Source: Leeia oryzae DSM 17879 (GTDB lineage Bacteria; Pseudomonadota; Gammaproteobacteria; Burkholderiales; Leeiaceae). From it: DNA of 64,000 bases. The position numbers were made by a program, and so were the translations under genes. Within the stretch, counting starts at the first letter, position 1. Every line of letters begins with the position of its first letter. Of this stretch, positions 35,046 to 43,185 are shown piece by piece. The notes below the pieces were generated by a model, which made no database searches, was not told the origin of the DNA, and worked only from the letters and a program-made list of their open reading frames with translations. The stretch is from the NCBI RefSeq assembly GCF_000376945.1, contig NZ_AQXU01000016.1, positions 1-64,000 on the forward strand, read 5' to 3'.

Positions 35046-36005
35046 TCAGATGTTATACATCGAGACACCCACTTCGCCCGCCAAGGCCGGCAAGGCGCAC
35101 GCCAGACAGTCGATAAACACACGCACTGCCGGCACCAGACCGCGCCGGGTAGGAAACACCACGTGCAGGTTGCCTTTAGGGAGCGGCCATTCCGGCAGTA
35201 ATACCTTCAAGCGGCCATTGGCCACATCGTTATTACACAGGAAAGACGGCAGGATACCGGCGGCTACCCCCTCCACCGCCGCCGCCCGCAGCAGCAGCAA
35301 GTCATCCGTAATCAGTTTGGGTTTGTGGGGTACGGTAAACGTGCCGCCATTACCCTGCTCAAAGGTCATCAGATAACGTCCGTCGTGCGGCACCATGCTC
35401 AGGGTATCTTTATCGGTCAGATCGGTCGGGTGCGTCACCGTGCCATGCCGTGCAATCCAGGCCGGGCTGGCAAACAGATGGTTAGACGAATGGCCGAAGC
35501 TGCGCATCACCAGCGAGGCATCTTCGTACGCCACCGTTCTCACGCGTATGGCCACGTCCACACCGTCCTCGATCAGATCCACCCGCCGGTTGGTCGACTC
35601 CAGATGCACCGTCACTTCCGGATAGTCCTTCATGAATTTCGGCAGGATTTCAGACATCAGGGTCTGGGACAGCACCACCGGACAACTCACCCGGATCGGC
35701 CCCCTGGGCGTGGTATTGAGTTGCCTGACCGTGTCGTCGGCCTCTTGCGCTGCTAGCAACATGCTCTGGCAATGCTGCAGGTAACGCTGCCCGACATCCG
35801 TCAACGCAAGGCGCCGGGTTGTTCTTTGCAGCAGGCGTACCCCAAGCTGGTTCTCCAGCTCCGCCACCCGGCGGGACAAGCGGGACTTGGGCACACCCAG
35901 CACCCGGCTGGCAGCGGCAAACCCGCCTTGCAGGGCGACCTGGGTAAAGAAGAACAGGTCATTCCACTCTGGCCCGCCTGTCTGGGCCGGCAATATTTTA
36001 CTCAT
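35046..36005 (-). CDS. LysR family transcriptional regulator
   Basis: A 319-residue LysR regulator with an N-terminal winged helix (FFTQVALQGGFAAASRVLGVPKSRLSRRVAELENQLGVRLLQRTTRRLALTDVG, about 15-68) and a C-terminal inducer domain. The wording (VGQRYLQHC, PRGPIRVSCPVVLSQ) places it in the YhjC/AaeR-like group that often regulates flavoprotein and azoreductase genes. It is divergent from azoR, and T-N-A type dyads at 36038-36059 and 36122-36135 lie between. The start at 36005 is set by homology; an in-frame ATG at 36035 adds ten residues. The pump-marR operon follows on the same strand after 85 bases. Confidence 0.93.
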   Translation of the reverse strand: MSKILPAQTGGPEWNDLFFFTQVALQGGFAAASRVLGVPKSRLSRRVAELENQLGVRLLQRTTRRLALTDVGQRYLQHCQSMLLAAQEADDTVRQLNTTPRGPIRVSCPVVLSQTLMSEILPKFMKDYPEVTVHLESTNRRVDLIEDGVDVAIRVRTVAYEDASLVMRSFGHSSNHLFASPAWIARHGTVTHPTDLTDKDTLSMVPHDGRYLMTFEQGNGGTFTVPHKPKLITDDLLLLRAAAVEGVAAGILPSFLCNNDVANGRLKVLLPEWPLPKGNLHVVFPTRRGLVPAVRVFIDCLACALPALAGEVGVSMYNI

Positions 36006-36037
36006 CGCGCACCGTCTTTTCCGTTGTCTGTCCATTC

Positions 36038-36059
36038 ATTGTTGCAATGATAGAACAAT
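36038..36059. promoter_or_regulatory. Candidate LysR box upstream of azoR
   Basis: ATTGTT-N10-AACAAT dyad 32 bases from the lysR start, a plausible autoregulatory site. Confidence 0.45.
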
Positions 36060-36121
36060 CAATCTGTTTTTTGTGGACTAATCAACACATTAGCACCATG
36101 GCACACTACGTCCATCAAAAG

Positions 36122-36135
36122 CTGTTTCAAAACAG
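36122..36135. promoter_or_regulatory. Short perfect palindrome upstream of azoR
   Basis: CTGTTT-CA-AAACAG, 46 bases before the azoR start, in the divergent promoter region; a second possible LysR contact. Confidence 0.4.
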
Positions 36136-36180
36136 ATGAACCAAACACACAACACATTGACTGATTAAAGGATAAACATC

Positions 36181-36780
36181 ATGAACATTCTGCACATCGA
36201 CGCAAGCCCACTGAACGACTATTCCGTTTCTCGCAAACTGACCGCCGGTATCGTCAAACAGTTGCAAAGCAAACAAGCCAACGCCACCGTGACCTATCGT
36301 GACGTGGTGGTTAATGCACCAGCTCACCTGTCTACCGCGGTATTGATGGCCAGCCAGAGTGATCCGTCTTCATGGAGCCCAGAGCTGCACGCCGACATCG
36401 GCACCAGCGAAGTCATCATGGCCGAATTCCAGAATGCAGACGTGATTGTGATCGGTGCGCCAATGTATAACTTCTCGATCCCTAGCCAGCTCAAAGCCTG
36501 GATCGACCGCGTGGCGGTTGCCGGCAAAACCTTCAAGTACGGCCCGAATGGCCCTGAAGGCCTGGCCAAAGGCAAAAAAGTGATCATCGCCTCCAGCCGT
36601 GGTGGCCAGTATGGTGATGACCACGCCATGGACTTCCAGGAAGGTTACCTGCGCACCGTGCTGGGCTTCCTGGGCATTACCGATGTAGAAATCGTCCGCG
36701 CCGAAGGCGTGAACATGGGTGAAGAAGCCAAAGCTGCCGCATTCGCTGCAGCAGAAGCCAAGATTGCCACCCTGGGTTAA
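36181..36780 (+). CDS. azoR: FMN-dependent NADH-azoreductase
   Basis: Homodimeric flavodoxin-like quinone and azo-dye reductase using FMN and NADH, 199 residues. It starts with MNILHIDASPLNDYSVSRKLTAGIV; the FMN-phosphate loop is around Ser9 and Ser17, and the FMN ring loop APMYNFSIPSQLKAWIDRV is at 93-111. The second FMN loop SSRGGQYG is at 139-146. Likely protects against quinones and electrophiles. AAAGGAT lies upstream of the ATG. Divergent from a LysR gene, which probably controls it. Confidence 0.97.
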   Translation: MNILHIDASPLNDYSVSRKLTAGIVKQLQSKQANATVTYRDVVVNAPAHLSTAVLMASQSDPSSWSPELHADIGTSEVIMAEFQNADVIVIGAPMYNFSIPSQLKAWIDRVAVAGKTFKYGPNGPEGLAKGKKVIIASSRGGQYGDDHAMDFQEGYLRTVLGFLGITDVEIVRAEGVNMGEEAKAAAFAAAEAKIATLG

Positions 36781-36802
36781 TCACTCGCGGTTGTATTACC
36801 TA

Positions 36803-36826
36803 AAAAAGGCCCTTCGGGGCCTTTTT
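36803..36826 (+). terminator. Intrinsic terminator after azoR
   Basis: 10-base stem AAAAAGGCCC/GGGCCTTTTT with a TTCG tetraloop, 22 bases past the stop. Confidence 0.93.
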
Positions 36827-36853
36827 GCATTGGGGGTGGCGTTGAGCGTGTTT

Positions 36854-36884
36854 GGTGTATATCGCTTCGCGCCATACACCCTAC
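36854..36884 (-). repeat. REP-like palindrome, copy 3
   Basis: Read on the minus strand it begins GTAGGGTGTATGGCGCG and ends GATATACACC. It matches copy 4 in 30 of 31 positions, in inverted orientation 123 bases away, a BIME-like arrangement. Confidence 0.75.
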
Positions 36885-37007
36885 GAGACGGACTTATCGG
36901 TGGCGTGATGTGTTGCTTGCGACGACTATCGCACTTGGATACATCGGCAAGCATAAGGTGACGGTACATCCTGCCGCTCCTGTACCGGTGCGGATGTGCG
37001 TCACATG

Positions 37008-37038
37008 GTAGGGTGTATGGCGCGCAGCGATATACACC
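37008..37038 (+). repeat. REP-like palindrome, copy 4
   Basis: GTAG followed by a palindrome whose arms are GGTGTAT and ATACACC. GTAG heads are the mark of REP elements mobilised by REP-associated tyrosine transposases. Confidence 0.75.
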
Positions 37039-37066
37039 AGCCACGCCGGCCCCCCCCACAAACCCG

Positions 37067-37966
37067 TCACCCCTTTTTGGCGCGTCGGGCGGCTTTGGCG
37101 GCCATGACGGCGGCAGCGGCCGCTGCCTGATCCCCTTGCATGGCCTGAAGCACCTCGGCTTCGGTCACAGGTTCGAAGCGCCCCGGGAACTCGGCTGCGG
37201 GCCGTACCCATGTATGTGGCTCGAACGGCCAAAGGTGGGCATACACCACCATCTCGCTTTCGTCTTCGCTGTGTCTGGCCATCCCCAGACGGCGGTAGTA
37301 GCCACCATCCAGATGACGCAGATACCCTTCGCCGGCCTCCACGGCTGGCATGGCGGCCAGCGGCTTTTGGGCCACCACTTGCAACACGGCCGCCTGGCCG
37401 GTGTGCAGTTTGCCTTCTAGCACCGGGCGTTCCAGCTCGGCAAAATGCAGTAATTCCAGACCGGCAATCTCGTGACGGATCACCTCTGGTTCGTACAGCA
37501 GAGCGGCATCTTTCGGGCCGCCAGTGCCAAAGGCGAGCTGACGTGGTGTATAACCTTCCAGCACCAGCAAGCCGCCCGGTTTCAGGCCGGCCACCGCCTG
37601 GCCGAATACCCGGTGCGCCAGCTCCTGCGGCAAGTGGCAGAAAATGGCGACAATCACGTCCCATTGCTTGGGCGCGATCACATAATCGGCAAGATCAGCC
37701 TGTACCGTCTCTACCAGCAATTGCTTGCTGGCCGCCAGTTTTGCCACTTTGGCCAAGCCGGCTTCAGATGCATCTACCGCTGTCACCTGATGACCGAGTC
37801 CAGCCAGAAAAACTGCATTACGCCCCTCGCCTTCCCCCAGACTGAGCACTTTGGCCCCCTTGCCAAAGCGGCCAGCTTGCTGGCGCAAGAAGTCATTGGG
37901 CTCTGTTCCGTATACGTATTCTTCAACGGCAAAACGCGGGTTCCAGAAGGCGGCGGCGTCAGACAT
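37067..37966 (-). CDS. SAM-dependent methyltransferase fused to DUF1653
   Basis: A 299-residue two-domain protein. Residues 1-200 are a class I methyltransferase of the TehB-like type: FWNPRFAVEEYVYGTEPNDFL leads the fold and VLSLGEGEGRNAVFLA (40-55) is the SAM motif. Residues 214-267 are a DUF1653 domain (GYLRHLDGGYYRRLGMARHSEDE...VVYAHLWPFEPHTWVRPAAEF). The tail is Ala-rich with a basic end. DUF1653 is normally a free small protein of unknown role. The substrate of the methyltransferase is unknown; tellurite or thiol detoxification is one option. Confidence 0.88.
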   Translation of the reverse strand: MSDAAAFWNPRFAVEEYVYGTEPNDFLRQQAGRFGKGAKVLSLGEGEGRNAVFLAGLGHQVTAVDASEAGLAKVAKLAASKQLLVETVQADLADYVIAPKQWDVIVAIFCHLPQELAHRVFGQAVAGLKPGGLLVLEGYTPRQLAFGTGGPKDAALLYEPEVIRHEIAGLELLHFAELERPVLEGKLHTGQAAVLQVVAQKPLAAMPAVEAGEGYLRHLDGGYYRRLGMARHSEDESEMVVYAHLWPFEPHTWVRPAAEFPGRFEPVTEAEVLQAMQGDQAAAAAAVMAAKAARRAKKG

Positions 37967-38061
37967 GGATATTCCTTTGCGAAAGACTCCTGACAGGTTC
38001 TGTCAGTGGGGTTCTGTACACTGTGATTCATGCATTACAACCCGTTCATACCAAGGAAGCC

Positions 38062-38433
38062 ATGATGATTCAGCCAGATTTTACCCTCCTCTACGTCAAT
38101 AGCCCAATGGAGAGTGCCACTTTTTACCAGCAGTTGCTGGGTATTGCCCCCGTAGAAACGTCTGCCACCTTTGCCTTGTTTGTGTTGCCTAACGGGCACA
38201 AACTGGGCTTGTGGTCCCGGCATACGGTCGCCCCGGCCGCCACACCGGTGGGTGGTAGCGAGATGGCATTTACCGTCGAAAGTGCAGATGCACTCGCCAG
38301 TCTGCTGGAAAACTGGCAGGCTATGCACATGCCCATCGTGCAAGGTATTACCGTGATGGACTTTGGCCATACCTTTGTCGCCACCGACCCGGACGGCCAC
38401 CGCCTGCGGGCCTTCTGGCCATGCGAGCAATAA
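38062..38433 (+). CDS. VOC (glyoxalase/bleomycin-resistance) family protein
   Basis: A 123-residue one-domain VOC protein with two beta-alpha-beta-beta-beta modules. FTLLYVNSPMESATFYQQLLGIAPV opens the first and GHTFVATDPDGHRLRAFWP closes the second. It resembles PhnB-like/dioxygenase superfamily members; metal ligands are not clear. AAGGA precedes the ATG at 38062, with ATG 38065 equally possible. The EVE-domain gene starts 26 bases downstream and is probably in the same transcript. Confidence 0.88.
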   Translation: MMIQPDFTLLYVNSPMESATFYQQLLGIAPVETSATFALFVLPNGHKLGLWSRHTVAPAATPVGGSEMAFTVESADALASLLENWQAMHMPIVQGITVMDFGHTFVATDPDGHRLRAFWPCEQ

Positions 38434-38459
38434 GCGACCTGCCACCAAGGAGCATCAAC

Positions 38460-38924
38460 ATGACCGTGCGTTACTGGATAGGTGTTGTCAGTGAGTCTCA
38501 TGTCGCCCGCGGGGTAGCGGGCGGTTTTGCGCAGCTTTGTCATGGCAAGGCTGCGCCGCTGAAACGCATGAAACAGGGAGACTGGCTGATTTATTATTCG
38601 CCCAAAACCGACATGCACGACGGTGAGCCACTACAGCGGTTCACCGCCATCGGGCAGGTGGTATCCAACGAGACGTATGCGTTCGAGATGGCGCCCGGGT
38701 TTATCCCCTTCCGGCGCGATATCCGTTATCTGCCTTGCAAGCCAGCGGCGATACAACCCTTGCTGGGGCAATTGTCATTCATTCAGGATATCAAGCGCTG
38801 GGGGTATCCGTTCCGGTTCGGGCATCTGGAAATCACCGAAGCCGATTTCCGCCTGATTGCTGGCGCAATGCAGGCACACCTGCCCGCTCAAAGCTCGACA
38901 TTGAGCGATTCACCGGTGACATAA
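38460..38924 (+). CDS. EVE domain protein (UPF0310)
   Basis: A 154-residue EVE (PUA-like) protein. Family features are YWIGVVSESHVARGVAGGFAQLCHGKAAPLKRMKQGDWLIYYSPK (4-48) and the C-terminal half with FIQDIKRWGYPFRFGHLEI. EVE domains bind modified bases in RNA or DNA. AAGGAGCATCAAC before the ATG is a strong ribosome site. The last 37 bases overlap the convergent flavin-reductase gene. Confidence 0.9.
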   Translation: MTVRYWIGVVSESHVARGVAGGFAQLCHGKAAPLKRMKQGDWLIYYSPKTDMHDGEPLQRFTAIGQVVSNETYAFEMAPGFIPFRRDIRYLPCKPAAIQPLLGQLSFIQDIKRWGYPFRFGHLEITEADFRLIAGAMQAHLPAQSSTLSDSPVT

Positions 38925-39439
38925 AAGGCACCGCCCGCCACATAGTGCAGGGTTTTCAGGTTTTCATCGGCAAAAGACCAGTGCCCGTCTTTAAACGCCT
39001 GGTCATCGGCCCAGGCGTTGACGATTTCGCCAATGAACAGATCGTAGGTTTGCTGGTTGTGTGGCTCGGGGATGATCTTGCAATGCACCCAGGCCGCACA
39101 ACCGCTGACCAGCGGAATCTCTGTGCTGGGCTCGTTCTCTACCGACAGGCCAAAAGTGGAAAACTTGTCGATACATTCCCCGTTGCTGTTACCCACTTGC
39201 ACCACCGCCCTGGCCAACCCTCTGGCAGGAATATTGATGACAAATTCGCCAGAGGCTTCCATCAGCGTGCGCGAGAAAGCGCTTTTGTCGATAACCACTG
39301 TCAGTTTGTCGAAGTCCAGTGCCATGGCCCAAGCCGCCGCCATGACGTTATGCTTGCCGGCATGGGCAGATGTCACCAGCGTGACGGGACCGTGATTGAG
39401 CAAACGGTAAGCTTTGGCTAATGGCACAGGGATACGCAT
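38888..39439 (-). CDS. Flavin reductase-like domain protein
   Basis: FMN-binding split-barrel protein of the flavin reductase family (about 183 residues). The flavin-binding segments are GPVTLVTSAHAGKHNVMAAAWAMALDFDKLTVVIDK (17-52) and EFVINIPARGLARAV. It may supply reduced flavin to a monooxygenase, though none is near, or reduce a small substrate itself. The ATG at 39439 is chosen because the longer frame to 39460 adds seven residues not seen in the family. Confidence 0.88.
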   Translation of the reverse strand: MRIPVPLAKAYRLLNHGPVTLVTSAHAGKHNVMAAAWAMALDFDKLTVVIDKSAFSRTLMEASGEFVINIPARGLARAVVQVGNSNGECIDKFSTFGLSVENEPSTEIPLVSGCAAWVHCKIIPEPHNQQTYDLFIGEIVNAWADDQAFKDGHWSFADENLKTLHYVAGGAFYVTGESLNVEL

Positions 39440-39476
39440 AGGACTTTCTTTGGCAAGCAAGCAACATGATCAGCCA

Positions 39477-40187
39477 TCAGGGCTGATAACCGTATTTCTG
39501 GTAGATCGACTTGACGACACCCCGCTTTTGCATGGCCTGCAGCAAACCGTTCAAGCGGTCGACCAGTGCATCGGGTACTTTGCGGTTACAGGCCAGATAC
39601 ATGCTGGTCCGGTTAAACACCATGATGGGGACGATTTTGTCTTCCAGCTTTTGCTGTTTCAGGCGGTACTGACCAATCAGCTTGCCGGTCGCCCAGTAAT
39701 CGATCCGCTTCAGTAACAGTTTTTGCGGGTTGACATCATCGTTAGGGGCGACATCGACATCGTATCCGCGCGAATGCATCCAAGGAATGATCGCATCGCC
39801 CTGATAGCTGCCGACCCGCATGCGCTCGATGTCGGAGAGCTGCATGATCGGTTTGGCATCTTTCAGTCCGTACAAAATCCAGTCGTTAGATACCAGTGGC
39901 CCGATCCATTTGTAACCCAGCTCGCGCTCCGGGATGCGTGACATGGAAAACACGCACGTATCCGCTTCTACCTGTGTCAGGCTGATCGCCCGCGACCACG
40001 GAAGCAAGGTAATGGTATAGGGCAGTTTTGCATCCCGCATCAGCTGCTGGACAATCTCGGTAGAGATACCGGAAATGTGTCCATTCGGCTCTGCATAATT
40101 AAACGGGGGGTAATCTTCTGTCAGCAGGCTTAACGCCTGGGCTTGCAACCCAAGCGAGGCTATCAACAGGGCAATCCAGTAACGCAT
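39477..40187 (-). CDS. Periplasmic substrate-binding protein, SBP_bac_3-like
   Basis: A 236-residue solute-binding protein of the family 3 type. Residues 1-18 are a signal peptide (MRYWIALLIASLGLQAQA). The mature start SLLTEDYPPFNYAEPNGHISGISTEIVQQLM is classic, with CVFSMSRIPERE forming the ligand-facing loop. No permease or ATPase gene is next to it, so it is probably a stand-alone protein of the type common in Chromobacterium and Pseudomonas. Ligand unknown, likely an amino acid. Confidence 0.88.
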   Translation of the reverse strand: MRYWIALLIASLGLQAQALSLLTEDYPPFNYAEPNGHISGISTEIVQQLMRDAKLPYTITLLPWSRAISLTQVEADTCVFSMSRIPERELGYKWIGPLVSNDWILYGLKDAKPIMQLSDIERMRVGSYQGDAIIPWMHSRGYDVDVAPNDDVNPQKLLLKRIDYWATGKLIGQYRLKQQKLEDKIVPIMVFNRTSMYLACNRKVPDALVDRLNGLLQAMQKRGVVKSIYQKYGYQP

Positions 40188-40322
40188 CTCTCTCTTCTAC
40201 CTGATCAAAGGGTGGTGCCGGCATCGCAGTGTAGCTGAGTGTTGCTGAATACCTGCTGAACAGTATGGCCGGTACCGCCCTGATTTTGTCCGGATCTGAT
40301 GATAATTATGATTATGAGTACA

Positions 40323-40886
40323 TCAGGATCTGGCTGGTATGTCTTCGCCTTTGGCCAAAGCCTGGCAAGCATCCAGCCCCAGGTCGTTCATCACCTGGAT
40401 ATTGCGCTCGAAAATCACCGATGCATCCGGAAACGCTTCTGCCGCCTTGGCAATGCTGCTTTCGCGAATCAGGTGAATGGTCGGGTACGGTGAACGGTTG
40501 GTAAAGTTGCCCAGATCGTCCAGCTCGGTGCCGTCAAACTGGAACTGCGGGTGGAAATTGGCCACTTGCAAAATGCCGGTCAGCTCATGTTCATCCACGG
40601 CTTCTTCGGCAATGGCGACCACATCATTAAAGGTCAGGAAATCGGCCAGCAATGTCGGATGAATCAGCAAGGTGGTATCGGTGACTTCCGGGTCTACTTC
40701 GGCCAGATACAGCATCTCGCGGTCCAGGTCTTCCAGAAATGCATCCAGATGCTTGGCCTCGCTCACCACAATACGTACCTGGTTTTTGACATACACCGCT
40801 TTGGCAAACGGGCACAAGTTCAGGCCGATAACGGCTTTTTCCAGCCAGTTACGGGTGGCCTGAATCACTTCTTCATGGGTAGGCAT
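40323..40886 (-). CDS. DUF1415 family protein
   Basis: A 187-residue member of DUF1415, function unknown. Family features are ATRNWLEKAVIGLNLCPFAKAVYVKNQVRIVVSEA (9-43), the LLIHP segment near 94-98 and NFHPQFQFDGTE. The Cys-Pro-Phe-Ala-Lys motif is invariant in the family and suggests a metal or redox role. ATG 40886 is used; the TTG at 40904 is weaker. Confidence 0.92.
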   Translation of the reverse strand: MPTHEEVIQATRNWLEKAVIGLNLCPFAKAVYVKNQVRIVVSEAKHLDAFLEDLDREMLYLAEVDPEVTDTTLLIHPTLLADFLTFNDVVAIAEEAVDEHELTGILQVANFHPQFQFDGTELDDLGNFTNRSPYPTIHLIRESSIAKAAEAFPDASVIFERNIQVMNDLGLDACQALAKGEDIPARS

Positions 40887-41148
40887 AGTTTTTCCAGAAT
40901 TCAATCCTGCTGATCAGCAGGCATTTTAACCTGAATACCACACCTTCTCATCCAAATCGGGCAAACAAACACCGGGTTTAACAGGATTTAACATGATGAT
41001 GACAAATTACCCCACGCCGACATGACATGCATTGGCCGATCTGGCCAGTCATCTATCCCTGGCGAAGACCTGCTTGCATGGCCGGACGCTGGCCGAATCT
41101 GTCAGCCCCCCCTTAAAAACAGCCACCGAAGTGACTGTTTTATTGCCT

Positions 41149-41171
41149 AAAAAACATGCTAAAGCGTGCTT
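41149..41171 (-). terminator. Possible intrinsic terminator
   Basis: On the minus strand a seven-base stem with one mismatch, a four-base loop and then T6, starting inside the stop codon of the small gene at 41170. Confidence 0.5.
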
Positions 41172-41349
41172 ACGGTTTGTGAGTTGTCTTCACAGATGCC
41201 GGCGCGATCCCGGGTTGCAGGGCTTTGCTTTCAGCTTCTCGTTGTTGGTCTTTTGAATGTTGGTCGGTACTGATGGTTTTACCCGTGTCAGATGTTTTGC
41301 CTTTGGTGCTTTGTGGTCCTTGGGTCATGCGGTTTGATTGATCAGTCAT
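41170..41349 (-). CDS. Small hydrophilic protein, unknown
   Basis: A 59-residue protein rich in Lys, Gln, Ser and Thr with almost no hydrophobic residues, probably disordered. MTDQSNRMTQGPQSTKG at the start, and AGGATAAACAA just before the ATG as ribosome site. A -10-like TATAGT (41379-41384, minus strand) precedes it, and a palindrome AGGCGC-GTT-GCGCCT (41391-41405) covers the place of the -35. A terminator-like structure begins at its stop. No family recognised. Confidence 0.6.
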   Translation of the reverse strand: MTDQSNRMTQGPQSTKGKTSDTGKTISTDQHSKDQQREAESKALQPGIAPASVKTTHKP

Positions 41350-41656
41350 TTGTTTATCCTTGATACGCAAGATTGCACACTATAAAAACCAGGCGCGTTG
41401 CGCCTTGGGTTGTCTCCCGATCGGTAAAAAGGGCTGACGATCCCAGCATAGGTACAGTGACACGACTGGTCTGTTCGCTAACCCACAGTCCCGGATTCTA
41501 CCGACGATGTACAAGCTGCGTTCTGGCCGCAGCGGGCTGGCATGTCTCTGTGAGTATTAGGTGCGCCAGCGCACAGAAGCTTTGTCCGGAAAAGCTCACG
41601 CTAAGGCATGCAGAACCGTAGCAGCTTTCTGCCATGGCTGAGAAAGGACACGCATC
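41350..41656. other. Intergenic region between divergent genes
   Basis: Contains the possible promoter and palindrome of the small gene (41379-41405). I see nothing further that I can support, apart from AGAAAGGA before the slipin ATG. Confidence 0.45.
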
Positions 41657-42652
41657 ATGAACCAAATCACATTATTTATCATGGGTGTACTCGCCCTGTT
41701 CGGAGGCTGGCTGGTACTGGGTCAAAACCTGTTTCTGGGCAGTCTGTTTCTGATTGCAGCCATCGTGGTGGCGCAATCGCTCAAGGTTGCCAACACGTGG
41801 GAAAAATACGTCATTTTGCGGGCGGGCAAGCTGCAAGGTGTCAAAGGTCCCGGCATATTTGTCATTGTCCCGGTGCTGGACAATGTCGTCGCCATTATTG
41901 ACGAGCGGATTCAAACCACCGCTTTTAATGCCGAACAAGCCCTGACCCGTGACACCGTGCCGGTTAATGTGGATGCCATCATCTTCTGGCATGTCAATGA
42001 TGCCCGCAAGGCAGCCTTGGCGATCACGGATTACCGGCAGGCCATTGACCGGGTGGCACAAACCTCCCTGCGTGAAATGATTGGCGCATCGATGCTGGCC
42101 GCCCTGTTATCAGACCGGCGGGAAGCAGACCAGCACCTGTGCGAGGAAATTGGCCGAAAATCCGCCGAATGGGGGGTGACGATCCGCGCGGTCGAGATTC
42201 GGGATGTTGCGATTCCGGTGGCCCTGCAGGACGCCATGTCCCGCCAGGCGCAAGCCGAACGCGAGAAACAGGCGCGGATCATCCTGGGTTCTGCCGAGGC
42301 TGAAATTGCCAGCAAGTTTGTAGAAGCAGCCAAAGTCTATACCGACTATCCGGCCGCCTTGCAGCTGCGTGCCATGAATATCATTTACGAAACCACCAAA
42401 GAGCGCGGCACAACCATTCTGATCCCCAGCTCCATGGTGGACAGCATGAACCCGGCCAGTCTTGCCGCCTTGCAAACCATCCGTAAACCGGCGGCCACCT
42501 CACCGGAAACCCCTGCTTTGTCGCAAGCCAACGGGGCCGGCAATACACCGGCAGACGGAATACCCGGTCTCCAGCCGGTGCTGGCCGAATATGCCCAGAC
42601 TTCGCAGAGGGCATATGTGCTGGCAAGCCAGGATGACTGGAAAGGCAAATGA
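41657..42652 (+). CDS. Slipin/stomatin-like SPFH domain protein
   Basis: A membrane-anchored SPFH/band 7 protein of 331 residues. Residues 5-42 carry one or two hydrophobic helices; the SPFH domain spans about 45-225, with NTWEKYVILRAGKLQGVKGPGIFVIVPVLDNVVAIIDERIQT. A coiled-coil stretch (QAQAEREKQARIILGSAEAEIASKF) near 198-222 leads into oligomerisation. The C-terminus is a Pro/Ala-rich tail. Slipins organise membrane microdomains and often pair with an NfeD gene, which is missing here; the next gene encodes a DksA-like protein. Confidence 0.92.
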   Translation: MNQITLFIMGVLALFGGWLVLGQNLFLGSLFLIAAIVVAQSLKVANTWEKYVILRAGKLQGVKGPGIFVIVPVLDNVVAIIDERIQTTAFNAEQALTRDTVPVNVDAIIFWHVNDARKAALAITDYRQAIDRVAQTSLREMIGASMLAALLSDRREADQHLCEEIGRKSAEWGVTIRAVEIRDVAIPVALQDAMSRQAQAEREKQARIILGSAEAEIASKFVEAAKVYTDYPAALQLRAMNIIYETTKERGTTILIPSSMVDSMNPASLAALQTIRKPAATSPETPALSQANGAGNTPADGIPGLQPVLAEYAQTSQRAYVLASQDDWKGK

Positions 42653-42717
42653 CCCCAGCCTGTCATCCACGCTGCGCAGATGTCCGTCCGAATGTCGCCT
42701 TTACAAGGAACGCTAAC

Positions 42718-43158
42718 ATGCATCTCACGCCAGACACCATTGGTATTGCCGCCCTGCCCGGGCATCAGGCCAGCCGGACAGACCCTCACATCCTGACAAC
42801 AGAACAACTGGCTTATCTGCACGCGTTACTCTGCCAGGAGCGAGACACCTTGCTCTCGTCAGCCAACGACACCATGAATCACCTGCAAATCCTCGAGCTC
42901 ACACCCGATCCGTCAGACCGGGCTTCTCAGGAAGAAGATCACTCGCTGGAGTTACGGGTCCGTGACCGGGAGCGAAAGCATCTGCACATGATCGATGAGG
43001 CGATCAAACGCATTCACAACGGAACGTACGGATATTGTGTCGAAACAGGTGAGCCGATTCAGCTGGAACGATTGCTCGCCCGGCCGACGGCCACCCTGTC
43101 GATAGAGGCCCAGGAACGGCACGAATACTTGCAAAGACAGCAACGCGCCTATCGTTAA
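42718..43158 (+). CDS. DksA/TraR family protein without the zinc-finger cysteines
   Basis: A 146-residue DksA paralogue that would bind the secondary channel of RNA polymerase. The coiled coil is intact, with the catalytic tip DxxDxA (Asp64, Asp67, Ala69) in TPDPSDRASQEEDHSLELR. The zinc-finger positions read Cys107-x2-Thr110 and Ser128-x2-Ala131 instead of four Cys, so no zinc site remains. Similar zinc-independent DksA2-type proteins work under zinc limitation in Pseudomonas. AAGGAACGCTAAC precedes the ATG. It follows the slipin gene by 65 bases, perhaps as one operon. Confidence 0.92.
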   Translation: MHLTPDTIGIAALPGHQASRTDPHILTTEQLAYLHALLCQERDTLLSSANDTMNHLQILELTPDPSDRASQEEDHSLELRVRDRERKHLHMIDEAIKRIHNGTYGYCVETGEPIQLERLLARPTATLSIEAQERHEYLQRQQRAYR

Positions 43159-43185
43159 TCCCAGTCGTGGCGTTCGCGTAAAAAA

